Shown: positions 42,434 through 51,995, counted from the stretch's first letter. The stretch: 64,000 nucleotides of DNA from Rikenellaceae bacterium (GCA_017463585.1 JAFTOX010000024.1:30760-94759), one strand, 5' to 3'. The notes: generated by a model not told the origin, from the sequence alone. A program made the numbers and translations.

Positions 42434-43474
42434 TTACTCACTAATCATACTCTCCATTGCGGGCGTGTACCACACCTTAAACTCCTCCTGTGAGCCTTCG
42501 TCCGCCACTCCAATCAGATAGGCATCGACACCGTCAAGACCCGTAATAGTCTGAATTGCACGCTCAAAGCCGAGCGCCATACACATCGTACCCAAAGCGT
42601 CAGCCTCAGCCGCCGTCGGAGCTACGACCGTCGCCGACAAAAGATCGGTCACGGCACTCTCGCCCGTCAAGGGGTTAATCGTATGGGCAATTTTGCGACC
42701 AGCGTCGTCGATGTAGAAGCGGCGATAGTTGCCCGACGTTGCCAGTGCACGATCGGTCAGCGAAATAATCACCTGACAATTCTCGCCGGGGTTCATATTG
42801 CCGTCATAGGGCGAATCGACCGCCACACGCCACTCCGAGCCACGGGGGTTGCGACCGCGACAAACAATCTCACCACCAACCTCGACCATATAGTCCGCAA
42901 TCTCCATTCGCTCGATCTCCGAGGCAATGCAATCGACCGTATATCCCTTTGCAATCGAATTGAAATCCAACTGAATACGCTCGTCGTCCTTAACGATTCG
43001 GTACTCTTCGACACGTATCTTGTCCATACCGACAAACTCCAACAGAGAGTCGATATTGGGTTCGTGTTGCGCCTTGCCACCCGCAAAACCGTAGGCTTTG
43101 GTCAGCGGTGCAACCGTTACGTCGTACATTCCCTCGCTGATCGAATTGACACCACGTGCCAACGCAATCATCTGGCTGATGTGCATATCGACCGAGTCGG
43201 TCTCGCCACGATTGATACGACTCAGCAACGAGGTCGAATCGAAGATCGACATCGAGGCGGTCATCTCGGCAAACGTGCGATCGGCAGCCTCACGAATTTC
43301 GGGCACACGATCGGTCGTCGTACGTGCGATAATTCGATAGGTGGTGCCGATTCCAAATCCCTCGACACGAACATACTCATCCGAGGCAGGTTGCGCACAA
43401 CCTATCATCGAAACAGCCGCCATGAGCACCAACACCCAACGGCCGACACGGCTCATATTCAATACTCTATTCAT
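42434..43474 (-). CDS. apbE: FAD:protein FMN transferase, lipoprotein
   Basis: Attaches FMN covalently to threonine in target proteins (for example RnfG and NqrC). 346 residues with a lipoprotein signal ending MIGC, so it acts outside the cytoplasm. Visible ApbE features: GTTYRIIA near the start, DFNSIAKGYTVDCIAS (the FAD/Mg region), VEVGGEIVCRGRNPRG, and HTINPLTGESAVTDLLSATVVAPTAAEADAL. Starts at Met1 or Met7 (MSRVGRW) are both possible. Target flavoproteins are not in the window. Confidence 0.93.
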   Translation of the reverse strand: MNRVLNMSRVGRWVLVLMAAVSMIGCAQPASDEYVRVEGFGIGTTYRIIARTTTDRVPEIREAADRTFAEMTASMSIFDSTSLLSRINRGETDSVDMHISQMIALARGVNSISEGMYDVTVAPLTKAYGFAGGKAQHEPNIDSLLEFVGMDKIRVEEYRIVKDDERIQLDFNSIAKGYTVDCIASEIERMEIADYMVEVGGEIVCRGRNPRGSEWRVAVDSPYDGNMNPGENCQVIISLTDRALATSGNYRRFYIDDAGRKIAHTINPLTGESAVTDLLSATVVAPTAAEADALGTMCMALGFERAIQTITGLDGVDAYLIGVADEGSQEEFKVWYTPAMESMISE

Positions 43475-43612
43475 CTCGCAAAAATTAAACTTTGACCTCT
43501 CTCGCCACGTCTAATCGGGCTTTACGGACAAAACATCGGACAAAGATAACAATTTTGGTACAAATTTGCAACAAGCGTATAAAATTATTCCGCATAAAAT
43601 TTACGTAACGTA

Positions 43613-43642
43613 TTGTTGTATTGCGAAAAAGTCGTATCTTTG
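43613..43642 (+). promoter_or_regulatory. Promoter of rpsO
   Basis: TTG (43613-43615), 19-nt spacer, TATCTTTG (43635-43642), 73 nt before the start. Confidence 0.7.
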
Positions 43643-43645
43643 CGC

Positions 43646-43690
43646 CCACGCTCTGGTGGTATTCGATAAGGCGAATCCATCGTAGAGTGG
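43646..43690 (+). promoter_or_regulatory. Structured rpsO leader, candidate S15 autoregulatory RNA
   Basis: A long imperfect hairpin: CCAC/GTGG, then TCT/AGA, GGTGG/CCATC, and an apical ATTCG-ATAAGG-CGAAT stem-loop, ending 24 nt before the rpsO ATG. S15 represses its own translation in several bacteria by binding unrelated leader structures that mimic its rRNA site; this is inferred from structure and position only. Confidence 0.5.
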
Positions 43691-43714
43691 AACCATAAAA
43701 AACACAAAAAATTT

Positions 43715-43987
43715 ATGAGCTATTTATCAGCAGAGAAAAAGCAAGAGCTTTTCGGTCAGTACGGCAAGTCTAACACCGATACCGGTTCGCCTGAGAGCCA
43801 GATCGCACTGTTTTCGTACCGTATCAGCCACCTTACAGAGCACCTCAAAAGCAACAAGCACGACTACGGCACCCAGCGCGCACTGCTGCGCTTGGTAGGT
43901 AAGCGTCGTAAGTTGCTGATGTACCTCAAAGAGGTTGACATCGAGCGCTACCGCGCAATCGTTAAGGCCCTCAACCTCCGTAAGTAA
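43715..43987 (+). CDS. rpsO: 30S ribosomal protein S15
   Basis: Small-subunit protein binding 16S rRNA and helping the bridge to the 50S subunit. 90 residues, standard. Core [21 protein letters not shown] and [18 protein letters not shown] are typical. It precedes pnp, as in many bacteria. Confidence 0.98.
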   Translation: MSYLSAEKKQELFGQYGKSNTDTGSPESQIALFSYRISHLTEHLKSNKHDYGTQRALLRLVGKRRKLLMYLKEVDIERYRAIVKALNLRK

Positions 43988-44011
43988 GAGGAGCAAAAGA
44001 GGCAAAGTCGC

Positions 44012-44044
44012 AATGAAGGCAATTTGCAAAGAATTGCCTTCATT
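44012..44044 (+). promoter_or_regulatory. Perfect 13-bp hairpin between rpsO and pnp
   Basis: AATGAAGGCAATT (44012-44024) pairs with AATTGCCTTCATT (44032-44044); outward pairing CGC/GCG adds a bulged base. It is not followed by a T-run, so it is probably not a terminator. In E. coli an RNase III-cleaved hairpin in the pnp leader lets PNPase control its own mRNA; the position here is analogous, which is inference. Confidence 0.55.
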
Positions 44045-44143
44045 TGCGTACTTACACAGACCGTCACCGACACCAACAAACCTGCCGACGACGACACACA
44101 AAGAAGACAAAACACAAGAGGTAAAAAAAATAAACAAAACAAG

Positions 44144-46372
44144 ATGTACAACGCAACACAGAAGGTGATCAAATTGAGCGGCGACCGCGAAATTATCATC
44201 GAAACAGGTAAGTTGGCTAAGCAGGCCGACGGTTCGGTTGTGGTAAAGCAGGGCGACACGATGTTGCTCGCTACGGTTGTAGCTGCAAAAGATGCTAAAC
44301 CCGATACCGATTTTATGCCCTTACAGGTAGATTACAAAGAGAAATACGCATCGTGCGGACGATTCCCCGGCGGCTTCCTCAAACGTGAGGCTCGCCCCGG
44401 CGACAACGAGATCCTCGTTGCTCGTCTGATCGACCGCGCTCTGCGCCCCCTTTTCCCCTCGGATTTCCACGCTGAGGTATATGTTACGGTCAATCTGATC
44501 TCGGCTGACAAGGATATTCAGCCCGACGCATTGGCTGGTCTGGCAGCATCGGCTGCTCTGGCAGTTTCGGATATTCCGTTCGGCGGCCCCATCTCGGAGG
44601 TTCGCGTAGCTCGCATCAATGGCGAGTTCATCATCAACCCCACCTTCTCGCAGATGAACGAGGTAGACCTCGACATTATGGTCGGCGGTACCATCGACAA
44701 TATCTTGATGGTCGAGGGTGAGATGAAGGAGGTTTCGGAGGAGGTTATGCTCAACGCAATCAAGTTCGCTCACGAGGAGATCAAAAAGCACTGCGCAGTT
44801 CAGATCGAGCTGAGCAAGGAGCTGGGTAAGGACGTTAAGCGTACCTACTGCCACGAGGTGAACGACGAGGAGTTGCGTCAGCAGATCATCGCCGAGACCT
44901 ACGACAAGGCATACGCAGTTGCAACCAGCGGCACAGCTAAGCACGAGCGCGCTGAGGCATTCGAGGCTATCGAGGCTGAGTTTGCAGCTCGTTACACCGA
45001 GGAGGAGTTGGAGGAGAAGTTGCCGCTGATCAAGCGCTACTTCCACGACGACGTTCAGAAGAAGGCTATGCGTAATATGATCCTCGACGAGGGTCTGCGT
45101 CTGGACGGCCGTAAGTGCAACGAGATCCGCCCCATCTGGTGCGAGATCAGCTACCTGCCCGCAGCTCACGGTTCGGCAATCTTCACCCGTGGTGAGACCC
45201 AGTCGCTTACAACCGTAACCCTCGGCACCAAACTCGACGAGAAGCAGATCGACGAGGTGCTGGTACAGGGCACCGAGCAGTTCGTACTGCACTACAACTT
45301 CCCCCCGTTCTCGACCGGTGAGGCTAAGGCAGCACGTTCGTTGAGCCGTCGTGAGATCGGTCACGGTCACCTGGCTTGGCGTGCATTGAAGCCGATGGTT
45401 CCCGTTGGCGAGGAGAATCCCTATGCAGTTCGCGTAGTGAGCGATATCTTGGAGTCGAACGGTTCGTCGTCGATGGCTACCGTTTGCGCAGGTACGCTGG
45501 CATTGATGGATTCGGGTTTGAAGATCAAGAAGCCCGTTTCGGGTATCGCAATGGGTCTGATCACCGACACCGCAAGCGGCAAGTATGCCGTTCTGTCGGA
45601 TATCTTGGGCGATGAGGACCACTTGGGTGATATGGACTTCAAGGTTACGGGTACCCGCGACGGTATCACCGCAACCCAGATGGATATTAAGGTAGATGGT
45701 CTGTCGTATGAGGTGCTGGCTAAGGCATTGCAGCAGGCTAAGGAGGGTCGTCTGCACATTCTGGACAAGATGACCGAGTGCATCGCTGAGCCCCGCGAGG
45801 ACTTCAAGCCCTTCGTACCCCGCATCGTTCAGATCACGATTCCTTCGGAGTTCATTGGCGCAGTTATCGGCCCCGGCGGTAAGGTTATTCAGGAGATGCA
45901 GAAGCAGACCGGTACCACCATCACCATCACCGAGGCTGACAACAAGGGTATCGTTGATATCTTCGGTCAGGATAAGGAGGCTATCGACGCAGCTCTGGCT
46001 CGCATCAAGGCTATCGTAGCTATCCCCGAGGTTGGCGAGATCTACAACGGTAAGATCAAGTCGATCGTAGCATTCGGTGCATTCGTTGAGATCCTTCCCG
46101 GCAAGGACGCCCTGCTGCACATCTCGGAGATCGGCCACCGTCGCTACGAGACGATGGACGAGACTGGTCTGAAAGAGGGCGATATGATCGAGGTCAAGCT
46201 GATCGGTATCGATCCCAAGACCAACAAGCTCAAATTGTCGCGCAAGGTGCTGCTGCCCCGTGAGGAGGGCGCAGAGGAGGAGCCGCGTCGTCCCCGTCGT
46301 GAGCACGATCACAACGAGCACCGTGGTCCCCGCCGCGATAACCGCGAGCGTCGTCCCAAGCGCGAAGAGTAG
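44144..46372 (+). CDS. pnp: Polyribonucleotide nucleotidyltransferase (PNPase)
   Basis: Phosphorolytic 3'-5' exoribonuclease of the mRNA decay machinery. 742 residues from ATG 44144; the in-frame ATG upstream at 44024 lies in the leader hairpin and is not used. Domains in order: first RNase PH core ([18 protein letters not shown]), helical linker, second core ([11 protein letters not shown]), KH domain ([17 protein letters not shown]) and S1 domain ([20 protein letters not shown]...LLHISEIG), ending in a basic tail ([18 protein letters not shown]). Standard PNPase architecture. Confidence 0.97.
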   Translation: MYNATQKVIKLSGDREIIIETGKLAKQADGSVVVKQGDTMLLATVVAAKDAKPDTDFMPLQVDYKEKYASCGRFPGGFLKREARPGDNEILVARLIDRALRPLFPSDFHAEVYVTVNLISADKDIQPDALAGLAASAALAVSDIPFGGPISEVRVARINGEFIINPTFSQMNEVDLDIMVGGTIDNILMVEGEMKEVSEEVMLNAIKFAHEEIKKHCAVQIELSKELGKDVKRTYCHEVNDEELRQQIIAETYDKAYAVATSGTAKHERAEAFEAIEAEFAARYTEEELEEKLPLIKRYFHDDVQKKAMRNMILDEGLRLDGRKCNEIRPIWCEISYLPAAHGSAIFTRGETQSLTTVTLGTKLDEKQIDEVLVQGTEQFVLHYNFPPFSTGEAKAARSLSRREIGHGHLAWRALKPMVPVGEENPYAVRVVSDILESNGSSSMATVCAGTLALMDSGLKIKKPVSGIAMGLITDTASGKYAVLSDILGDEDHLGDMDFKVTGTRDGITATQMDIKVDGLSYEVLAKALQQAKEGRLHILDKMTECIAEPREDFKPFVPRIVQITIPSEFIGAVIGPGGKVIQEMQKQTGTTITITEADNKGIVDIFGQDKEAIDAALARIKAIVAIPEVGEIYNGKIKSIVAFGAFVEILPGKDALLHISEIGHRRYETMDETGLKEGDMIEVKLIGIDPKTNKLKLSRKVLLPREEGAEEEPRRPRREHDHNEHRGPRRDNRERRPKREE

Positions 46373-46421
46373 TCTTCGTTGAGCTGTCGGAGCGCCAAAA
46401 GTGCTACCGACATCAGAAAAA

Positions 46422-46469
46422 AAGCAGCCGAATGCCATATTTTTTGAGCAATCGGTTGCTTTTTTTTTA
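46422..46469 (+). terminator. Terminator of pnp
   Basis: AAGCAGCCGA (46422-46431) pairs with TCGGTTGCTT (46452-46461, one G-U), 20-nt loop, followed by a T-run to 46469. The next promoter overlaps it. Confidence 0.8.
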
Positions 46470-46486
46470 TTTTTCGATTATATTTG
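46456..46486 (+). promoter_or_regulatory. Promoter of the OmpA-like/TPR lipoprotein gene
   Basis: TTG (46456-46458) inside the pnp terminator stem, 20-nt spacer, TATATTTG (46479-46486). The resulting leader is about 140 nt, with short GCGTA...ATACGC inverted repeats near 46500. Confidence 0.6.
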
Positions 46487-46635
46487 CATATTCTATGTGC
46501 GTACATACGCGTAGTGCGTAGCGTAAAAGTGTGTCTGAATAGGAGAGAACGGGCACGTGGAATGTGGATAAATGACTGTGCAACAGGCAATAACAAAACT
46601 TAAATAATTTTTACATTTTAATTTAACAACTCACT

Positions 46636-48306
46636 ATGAAAAATTTTGCAAAGGTAGCTTTGACTCTTGCAGTGGTTGCTTTCGCTTTCACCAGCTGCGA
46701 TTGCTACAAGAAGATGGGCAAGAAAATCGATCAGGTAGAGTACAGCTGTACTCCTGAGGTTCTTTCGCTGAACAATGGCGAGGTAACTGCAAACATCACC
46801 GTTAAGTTCCCTCCCAAGTATTTCAATGAGTCGGCAGTATTGAAGATCACCCCCGTTCTGGTATTCGAGGGCGGCGAGATCGCAGGTACTCCTAAGTATG
46901 TTCAGGGCGAGAATGTACACGACAACTACACCGTTATCTCGTGGGCAAACGGCGGTCAGTACACTCAGACCGTTACTTTCCCCTACGACGAGCGCGCTAA
47001 GATCTCGACTCTCGAGCTCCGCACCGAGAGCAAGTGCAGCAGCAAGTGCAGCGAGAACTATAGCTCGTTTGTTTCGGCTGATATGGCAACCGTTGTAGTC
47101 GCTAAGGGTATCAACACTATCCAGAAGGACTTCAACTACGCAGACGCTATGCAGTATATGGCTGACAACTTCAAGAAGTCGGAGACCGTTGATAGCAAGC
47201 TCTACATCCTCTACAAGATCAACGACGCTAAGGTTGGTAAGAAGGCTCTGACCGACGAGCAGACCGAGCTCTTCAAGGAGTTCATCTTGGCTAACAAGGA
47301 TAAGGAGAACTCGCAGGCAGGTAACATCTTCGTTGAGGGTTACGCATCGCCCGATGGTCCCGAGAAGTTGAACAACGACCTGTCGGTTAAGCGTGGTAAG
47401 GCTGGCCGTGAGGCAGTTGAGAAGAAGTTGGCTGACATCGAGGGCCTGACCTACAACGACGAAGGCTTCGGTGAGGACTGGGAAGGCTTCCAGGAGCTGG
47501 TTGAGGAGTCGAATATGGCTGACAAGGATCTGATTCTCCAGGTTCTGAAGCTCTACGATTCGCCCGTAACCCGTGAGGCTGAGATCAAGAATATGTCGGA
47601 GGTTTACAGCGCATTGAAGGACGACGTTCTGCCCGCATTGCGTCGCGCTAAGGTTGTTTCGACCGCTGAGTTGGCTAGCAAGACCGACGACGAGTTGAAG
47701 GCTTGCGTTGCTTCGAACTTGAAGGATCTGGATTGCGAGGAGATGCTCTACGCTGCTACTCTGTACGATGATCCCGCTATGAAGGCTAAGATCTACGAGG
47801 CTTGCGCTAAGAAGTTCAACGACGTTCGCGCTTACAACAACTTGGGTGTTGCTCTGTCGGAGATGGGCGACAACAAGGCTGCTGCTGACGCATTCAAGAA
47901 GGCTGCTAAGTTGGCTGCATCGAGCGAGGTTAACAACAACATCGCTATGGTTAACGCTGCTCAGGGCAACTTGAAGGAGGCTAAGAAGTACGCTGCTACC
48001 GCTTCGGACGAGGCTAAGGCTTTGGTTGCTGCTGCTGAGGGTAACTACACCGACGCTGCTAACAAGCTGACCGGCTACAACGCTGCTATCGCTGAGTACC
48101 AGAATGGTAACCTCGCTGCTGCTAAGAAGGCTCTGCAGGGTGACAACTCGGCTAACGCTGAGTACCTGCGCGCTGTAATCGCTGCTAAGGAGGGTAAGGT
48201 TAGCGAGGCTGCTGCTTACTTGAAGAACGCTATCGCTCAGAACAAGGATCTGGCTGCTAAGGCTAAGACTGACGTTAACCTGGTGAACGTTTTGAAGGCT
48301 ATGTAA
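46636..48306 (+). CDS. Lipoprotein with OmpA-like and TPR regions
   Basis: 556 residues with a lipoprotein signal (MKNFAKVALTLAVVAFAFTS, then C). Middle: VEGYASPDGPEKLNNDLSVKRG (about residues 234-255), matching the OmpA-type peptidoglycan-binding motif. C-terminal third: repeated helical TPR-like units (ARAYNNLGVALSEMGDNKAAAD, NNIAMVNAAQGNLKEAKKYA). The coding sequence uses GCT, AAG and CTG strongly, more than neighbours, suggesting high expression. It may anchor the outer membrane to the wall while binding partner proteins; this is inference. Confidence 0.75.
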   Translation: MKNFAKVALTLAVVAFAFTSCDCYKKMGKKIDQVEYSCTPEVLSLNNGEVTANITVKFPPKYFNESAVLKITPVLVFEGGEIAGTPKYVQGENVHDNYTVISWANGGQYTQTVTFPYDERAKISTLELRTESKCSSKCSENYSSFVSADMATVVVAKGINTIQKDFNYADAMQYMADNFKKSETVDSKLYILYKINDAKVGKKALTDEQTELFKEFILANKDKENSQAGNIFVEGYASPDGPEKLNNDLSVKRGKAGREAVEKKLADIEGLTYNDEGFGEDWEGFQELVEESNMADKDLILQVLKLYDSPVTREAEIKNMSEVYSALKDDVLPALRRAKVVSTAELASKTDDELKACVASNLKDLDCEEMLYAATLYDDPAMKAKIYEACAKKFNDVRAYNNLGVALSEMGDNKAAADAFKKAAKLAASSEVNNNIAMVNAAQGNLKEAKKYAATASDEAKALVAAAEGNYTDAANKLTGYNAAIAEYQNGNLAAAKKALQGDNSANAEYLRAVIAAKEGKVSEAAAYLKNAIAQNKDLAAKAKTDVNLVNVLKAM

Positions 48307-48336
48307 TTAGCACCTCAGCTCTAAGCTGAAAACTAT

Positions 48337-48375
48337 CGAGGGTCGGTCCGCGCAGGATCGACCCTCGATTTATTT
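48337..48375 (+). terminator. Terminator of the OmpA-like lipoprotein gene
   Basis: CGAGGGTCG (48337-48345) pairs with CGACCCTCG (48359-48367), followed by a T-rich stretch. Confidence 0.7.
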
Positions 48376-48409
48376 TGTGAGAGGAACAAATGTAAAACAA
48401 ATAAAAAGA

Positions 48410-48441
48410 AACCGCGCAATGAACTATGCGCGGTTTTTTGT
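48410..48441. terminator. Convergent terminator
   Basis: AACCGCGCA (48410-48418) pairs with TGCGCGGTT (48427-48435); T-run on the right, A-run on the left. Serves the minus-strand gene at 48424 and possibly the plus-strand gene. Confidence 0.7.
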
Positions 48442-48825
48442 TATAATCAAGTTGCCATCGACAAATCCGACTGCGACCCCTTCGGCGGCATTGAGGATTG
48501 CGGATCGACGTCCCTCACGCTGATAGCGATGCAGGAAGCCCGCCACCTGTTCGAGCGCATTGCGCCAATGGGCGTCGCCCTTCCAGCAGAGAGAGTTGTG
48601 GCGTGTCGAAAAGAGTTCGTCACACGCCCAATCGCTATTCTGCTCATCGAACGAGGCACACCCCACCAACTCGATCGACCAACGTCCCGCTCCCTCGTCA
48701 TAGATATTGATGCAGTAGGCAACAACCTTGTCGGGGATCGTTCGGTTAAGTTCGTGGTCGAGCCAACTCGCAAAGCGCGCATACTTCAAGTCGAAATGTC
48801 GCAGAATGATGTCGGCCAACAACAT
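48424..48825 (-). CDS. Small hypothetical protein
   Basis: 133 residues from the ATG at 48825 (MLLADIILRHFDLKYARFAS); a longer frame upstream is less likely because a TATATTTG promoter box (48857-48864, minus) lies inside it. No signal peptide or membrane segment; cysteines at scattered positions. Contains GRWSIELVGCASFDEQNSDW and a C-terminal AEGVAVGFVDGNLIITKN. No family recognised; possibly an antitoxin- or immunity-type small protein, with no supporting evidence. Confidence 0.55.
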   Translation of the reverse strand: MLLADIILRHFDLKYARFASWLDHELNRTIPDKVVAYCINIYDEGAGRWSIELVGCASFDEQNSDWACDELFSTRHNSLCWKGDAHWRNALEQVAGFLHRYQREGRRSAILNAAEGVAVGFVDGNLIITKNRA

Positions 48826-48856
48826 TATTTCCCTATTCTTTGGATTAGTAGATATA

Positions 48857-48887
48857 CAAATATAGGTATAATCCGTCGAAATAACAA
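48857..48887 (-). promoter_or_regulatory. Promoter of the 133-residue protein gene
   Basis: Minus strand TATATTTG at 48857-48864 and TTG at 48885-48887 with a 20-nt spacer. Confidence 0.6.
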
Positions 48888-48950
48888 CAACTAAATTTTC
48901 AGATTTATACCTAATCGCCCACCCCACCTTCATATCGCAATACCAACACA

Positions 48951-48987
48951 ACAAAAAAGGTCGTGTCCCAGCGTGGGACACGACCTT
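48951..48987 (-). terminator. Terminator of the V-type ATPase operon
   Basis: Perfect 14-bp stem (48957-48970 with 48974-48987) around GCG, followed on the minus strand by TTTT. It is 28 nt after the last ATPase gene. Confidence 0.85.
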
Positions 48988-49015
48988 TTCGTGCTAAGTT
49001 CGCTAATCGAGCGAA

Positions 49016-49468
49016 TTAAGCAACTGCACCCGAAATAAGGAAGGTAGCAGCAACGGTCAAAATTGCATACAACTCGGGGAATGCAGCGAGGATCAGGGTC
49101 TTACCCATCACGTCGTGGCCATTACCGATTGCAGCGATACCGCTTGCACAAACCTTACCCTGATAGATTGCAGCAGCCAAGTTTACGATACCAACCAGCA
49201 AACCTGCACCGAATACAGCAGCTGCCTGCAACATCGACATATCAGCCGAGATCAGACCCTGAACCATAAAGAAGCATACGAAACCGTACAGACCCTGCGA
49301 ACCGGGAAGTGCCGACAGAATCATATAGCTACCGAATGCGCTACCGTTCTTCTTCATCGATCCTACTGCTGCCTGACCGCAGATTGCAGTACCTACTGCC
49401 GATGCGATACCAGCCAAACCTACCATCAGTGCTACGCCTACATAGGCCAAAATCAAAGTTGTGTTCAT
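49016..49468 (-). CDS. atpK: V-type ATPase subunit K (proteolipid, c-ring)
   Basis: 150 residues, four hydrophobic helices in two hairpins, the V-type c-subunit fold. Ion site: L54-P-G-S57-Q58 in helix 2, Q103 in YQGK, E132 in AAFPELYAIL. These match the Enterococcus hirae NtpK Na+ ligands (L61, T64, Q65, Q110, E139) with identical spacing (78 residues between first and last), Ser replacing Thr. This predicts Na+ transport, but a proton pump is not excluded by sequence alone. Last gene of the operon, 44 nt after subunit I. Confidence 0.93.
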   Translation of the reverse strand: MNTTLILAYVGVALMVGLAGIASAVGTAICGQAAVGSMKKNGSAFGSYMILSALPGSQGLYGFVCFFMVQGLISADMSMLQAAAVFGAGLLVGIVNLAAAIYQGKVCASGIAAIGNGHDVMGKTLILAAFPELYAILTVAATFLISGAVA

Positions 49469-49512
49469 AATTTTTTAAGTGTTTTTGTTTGTTATTAAAT
49501 TACTTTCTTTTG

Positions 49513-51366
49513 TTATTTCACCTCTTTTTTCAATGGCTCGAAGTTACGCGAGGTCATCTCGAAGCCTGCATTTTTGTAGAACTCTACGAAGGTCAATCGC
49601 ATCGGGTGAACGAACGACGAAATGGCCGACATAAAGAGATTGATTCCGTGGCCCACCAGCAGAATTGCGGCTGCACCCAGAATCTGGAAAATGGTGCCGA
49701 CACCAAACTGCTCAATACCGCTGTCAAGACCCGTCAGACCAAATGCCAGTTGGTTGAACACCTGCGCCAGCACACCACCCGACAGACCGATTGCAAACAG
49801 ACGAATGTAAGAGAGTACGTCCGACAACAGACCCGTTATATTATTATAGGTATCCCACAGACCTGACAGAATACTCATAATCGGGTTCTTGCCGTTGAAG
49901 AGCAGCATAAATGCCAGACCGATGGCCACCGCAACATAGAACGCCACCGACGAGGTGGTGAAGAAGGGGATCACCCACTTCTCGTTCAACATCGGCAGAG
50001 CCGCAGCCAGCACGCCCGACAGCAGCACGATGAACCAACCGAGCAGAGGCATTGCGTTCTTGAATCCGAATAGGCGACTCTTCATCACGATATTGATGGC
50101 CATACCGAACATAATCTGCAACACACCGATAGCCAGCGCAATCGAGAAGAAGTCGTTCTGGAAATCCAGGAAGGGAGACTTCTGAATGCTCTCATAGCCC
50201 AACATATCGGGAATGCTCATTCCAAACAACGAACCTGTATAAAGACCGAACAGCGTCGTTGCACCACCGCAGACCATCGTCAGCAGCGATGCCATACGCA
50301 TCTTCTCGCCACCCTTCAAGTAGAGCGCGATGCCTGCAGCGAGCAGAATCGCACCATAGCCGGCGTCGTTCAGACAGATTGCAAAGAACAACATATAGAA
50401 CGGACCGAAGAACGGTGTGAGGTCCAACGTGCCATACTTCGGCAGAGCGTACATACCACCGATCAGCTCGAACAGACGCGCAAAGCGGTTGTTCTTCAAC
50501 TTCACGGGGGTCTCGTCCTCCTCAGTTGGCTTACGCTTCAAGTAGATCATATTGGGGTACTCTTCGAGCATTGCATCGACCTTCTCAGCGGTCTCTTCCT
50601 CAGCCCAACCCTCCATTACAACCAACTTGTCATCGGCAACCTTCTCGCCCGAAGCTACGACCTTTGCCAAGTGTAACTTCTCGCGCGCCTCAGCAGCCTC
50701 AGCCTCAACCTTCTCGATGGTTGCCGCTGCACGTGCCACAACCTCGTCGGTCGCTGCCAACGCAGCCGTCTTCTCAGCCACCAAAACCTCAGCCTCACGA
50801 TAGTTCATCGTGGGAGCCTTCACCTCCTCGGCGTCGATCTCGATCTCAGCCTCGGGCGTCGCAACTACCACAAAGTAGGTCTGACCCGACTGCTCCGAGA
50901 TCTCAGCAACGGTATACTTCTCGCTCCACGCTGCTACATTCTCCTTGTAAGCATTTGTGTTGCAGCTATAATAGCGCAATACAACACCCTGCTCAGCCAT
51001 CTTGGCAATCGTTGCAGCCGAGAACTCACCCCACGGCAACAACTCCTCGGCACTCTTCGCATAGCGAGCAATCTCGCCACGCAGAGCCGCAGCCTCAGTC
51101 GTAGCCGCTGCATAGGCAGCAAATGCCTCCTCGCCCGTAGCGTAGGGCTCACCGGCCTTGAAGTCCTCCTCCGAGAGTTTGGTTCGCAGAGCCTCGACAG
51201 CCTTGGTCTTAGCCTCAGCATCGGCAATCAGGCGCAGGTCGGCCTCCGAAGGCTCCCAACCCGTTACCGTTACATCGACCAGACCCAACTCCTGCAAGCG
51301 CTCCAAGAAACGCTCGTGTTCGCCACTATACAGGACGAAGTCGTATCGTATCATCTTGACTATCAT
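49513..51366 (-). CDS. atpI: V-type ATPase subunit I (membrane stator subunit a)
   Basis: 617 residues: N-terminal cytoplasmic part with long helical coiled coils (many Glu/Ala heptads, about residues 60-250) and a C-terminal membrane half with seven or eight hydrophobic helices, typical of subunit a/I. The essential arginine of the ion half-channel would be in the C-terminal helices; I did not assign it. ATGA overlap with subunit D (51363-51366). Confidence 0.9.
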   Translation of the reverse strand: MIVKMIRYDFVLYSGEHERFLERLQELGLVDVTVTGWEPSEADLRLIADAEAKTKAVEALRTKLSEEDFKAGEPYATGEEAFAAYAAATTEAAALRGEIARYAKSAEELLPWGEFSAATIAKMAEQGVVLRYYSCNTNAYKENVAAWSEKYTVAEISEQSGQTYFVVVATPEAEIEIDAEEVKAPTMNYREAEVLVAEKTAALAATDEVVARAAATIEKVEAEAAEAREKLHLAKVVASGEKVADDKLVVMEGWAEEETAEKVDAMLEEYPNMIYLKRKPTEEDETPVKLKNNRFARLFELIGGMYALPKYGTLDLTPFFGPFYMLFFAICLNDAGYGAILLAAGIALYLKGGEKMRMASLLTMVCGGATTLFGLYTGSLFGMSIPDMLGYESIQKSPFLDFQNDFFSIALAIGVLQIMFGMAINIVMKSRLFGFKNAMPLLGWFIVLLSGVLAAALPMLNEKWVIPFFTTSSVAFYVAVAIGLAFMLLFNGKNPIMSILSGLWDTYNNITGLLSDVLSYIRLFAIGLSGGVLAQVFNQLAFGLTGLDSGIEQFGVGTIFQILGAAAILLVGHGINLFMSAISSFVHPMRLTFVEFYKNAGFEMTSRNFEPLKKEVK

Positions 51367-51971
51367 ACCTTCTCGCCCTCCTCGGCTTGTTGATGTTTGG
51401 TTTTGACGATCTTCTGAGCACTCTTCGAGAGGTTCTCCTCGTCCTCCAAGAATCGTTTGATTTTACGTATAGCGTCCTCGTACCCGGGTATCTGTACCTT
51501 TTCGTAGAGGTTCACTTTTTGAGTAGTTTTCTTGCGGGCGTAGTCCAGCATTTCGCTCTTGCGATCGGCGATCTGCGATTCCAGACCCAGCGTAGCCAAC
51601 TCCTTCAACAGGGCTACACCGTCCGAAAGCCAGATCGGCGAGCTGAACAGATCATAAGATTTCTCCTTGAACTTCACGCCTTGCAGGACAGGTATGCGAA
51701 CTCCGGCAATCTTCTGTGTGGAGAGCTCCACATCTTCGACGGCCAGCAAGTCGGCATCAAACTCACCCCACAGCGCAACCATATAGTCGTAGCGAGCCGA
51801 CAACTCGGCCAGACGACGCTCAAATTCCGCCGCGGTACCCTTCGCTTTCTTGACTTCGAGGCGCAACGCACTCTCCTTACTCTTGATGGTAGGGAGCGCC
51901 TTCTGCCTCATTTTGAGCTGCTTACCCAGCTCGCCAAGCGAAGTCTTGTTATATTGAAATTTAATAGCCAT
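51363..51971 (-). CDS. atpD: V-type ATPase subunit D
   Basis: 202 residues, mostly helical with long charged heptads at both ends, the central-stalk rotor subunit. The opening KFQYNKTSLGELGKQL and the C-terminal LKRRFLEDEENLSKSAQKIV pattern are typical. Overlaps subunit I start (ATGA), 24 nt after subunit B. Confidence 0.9.
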   Translation of the reverse strand: MAIKFQYNKTSLGELGKQLKMRQKALPTIKSKESALRLEVKKAKGTAAEFERRLAELSARYDYMVALWGEFDADLLAVEDVELSTQKIAGVRIPVLQGVKFKEKSYDLFSSPIWLSDGVALLKELATLGLESQIADRKSEMLDYARKKTTQKVNLYEKVQIPGYEDAIRKIKRFLEDEENLSKSAQKIVKTKHQQAEEGEKV

Positions 51972-51995
51972 TTGCCTGTCGTTTACGTGGCTTGG

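Noticed and set aside
44321..46438. 705-codon minus-strand frame over pnp
   Set aside because: Leucine-rich, motif-free shadow of PNPase; G+C-rich codon bias keeps the opposite strand open.
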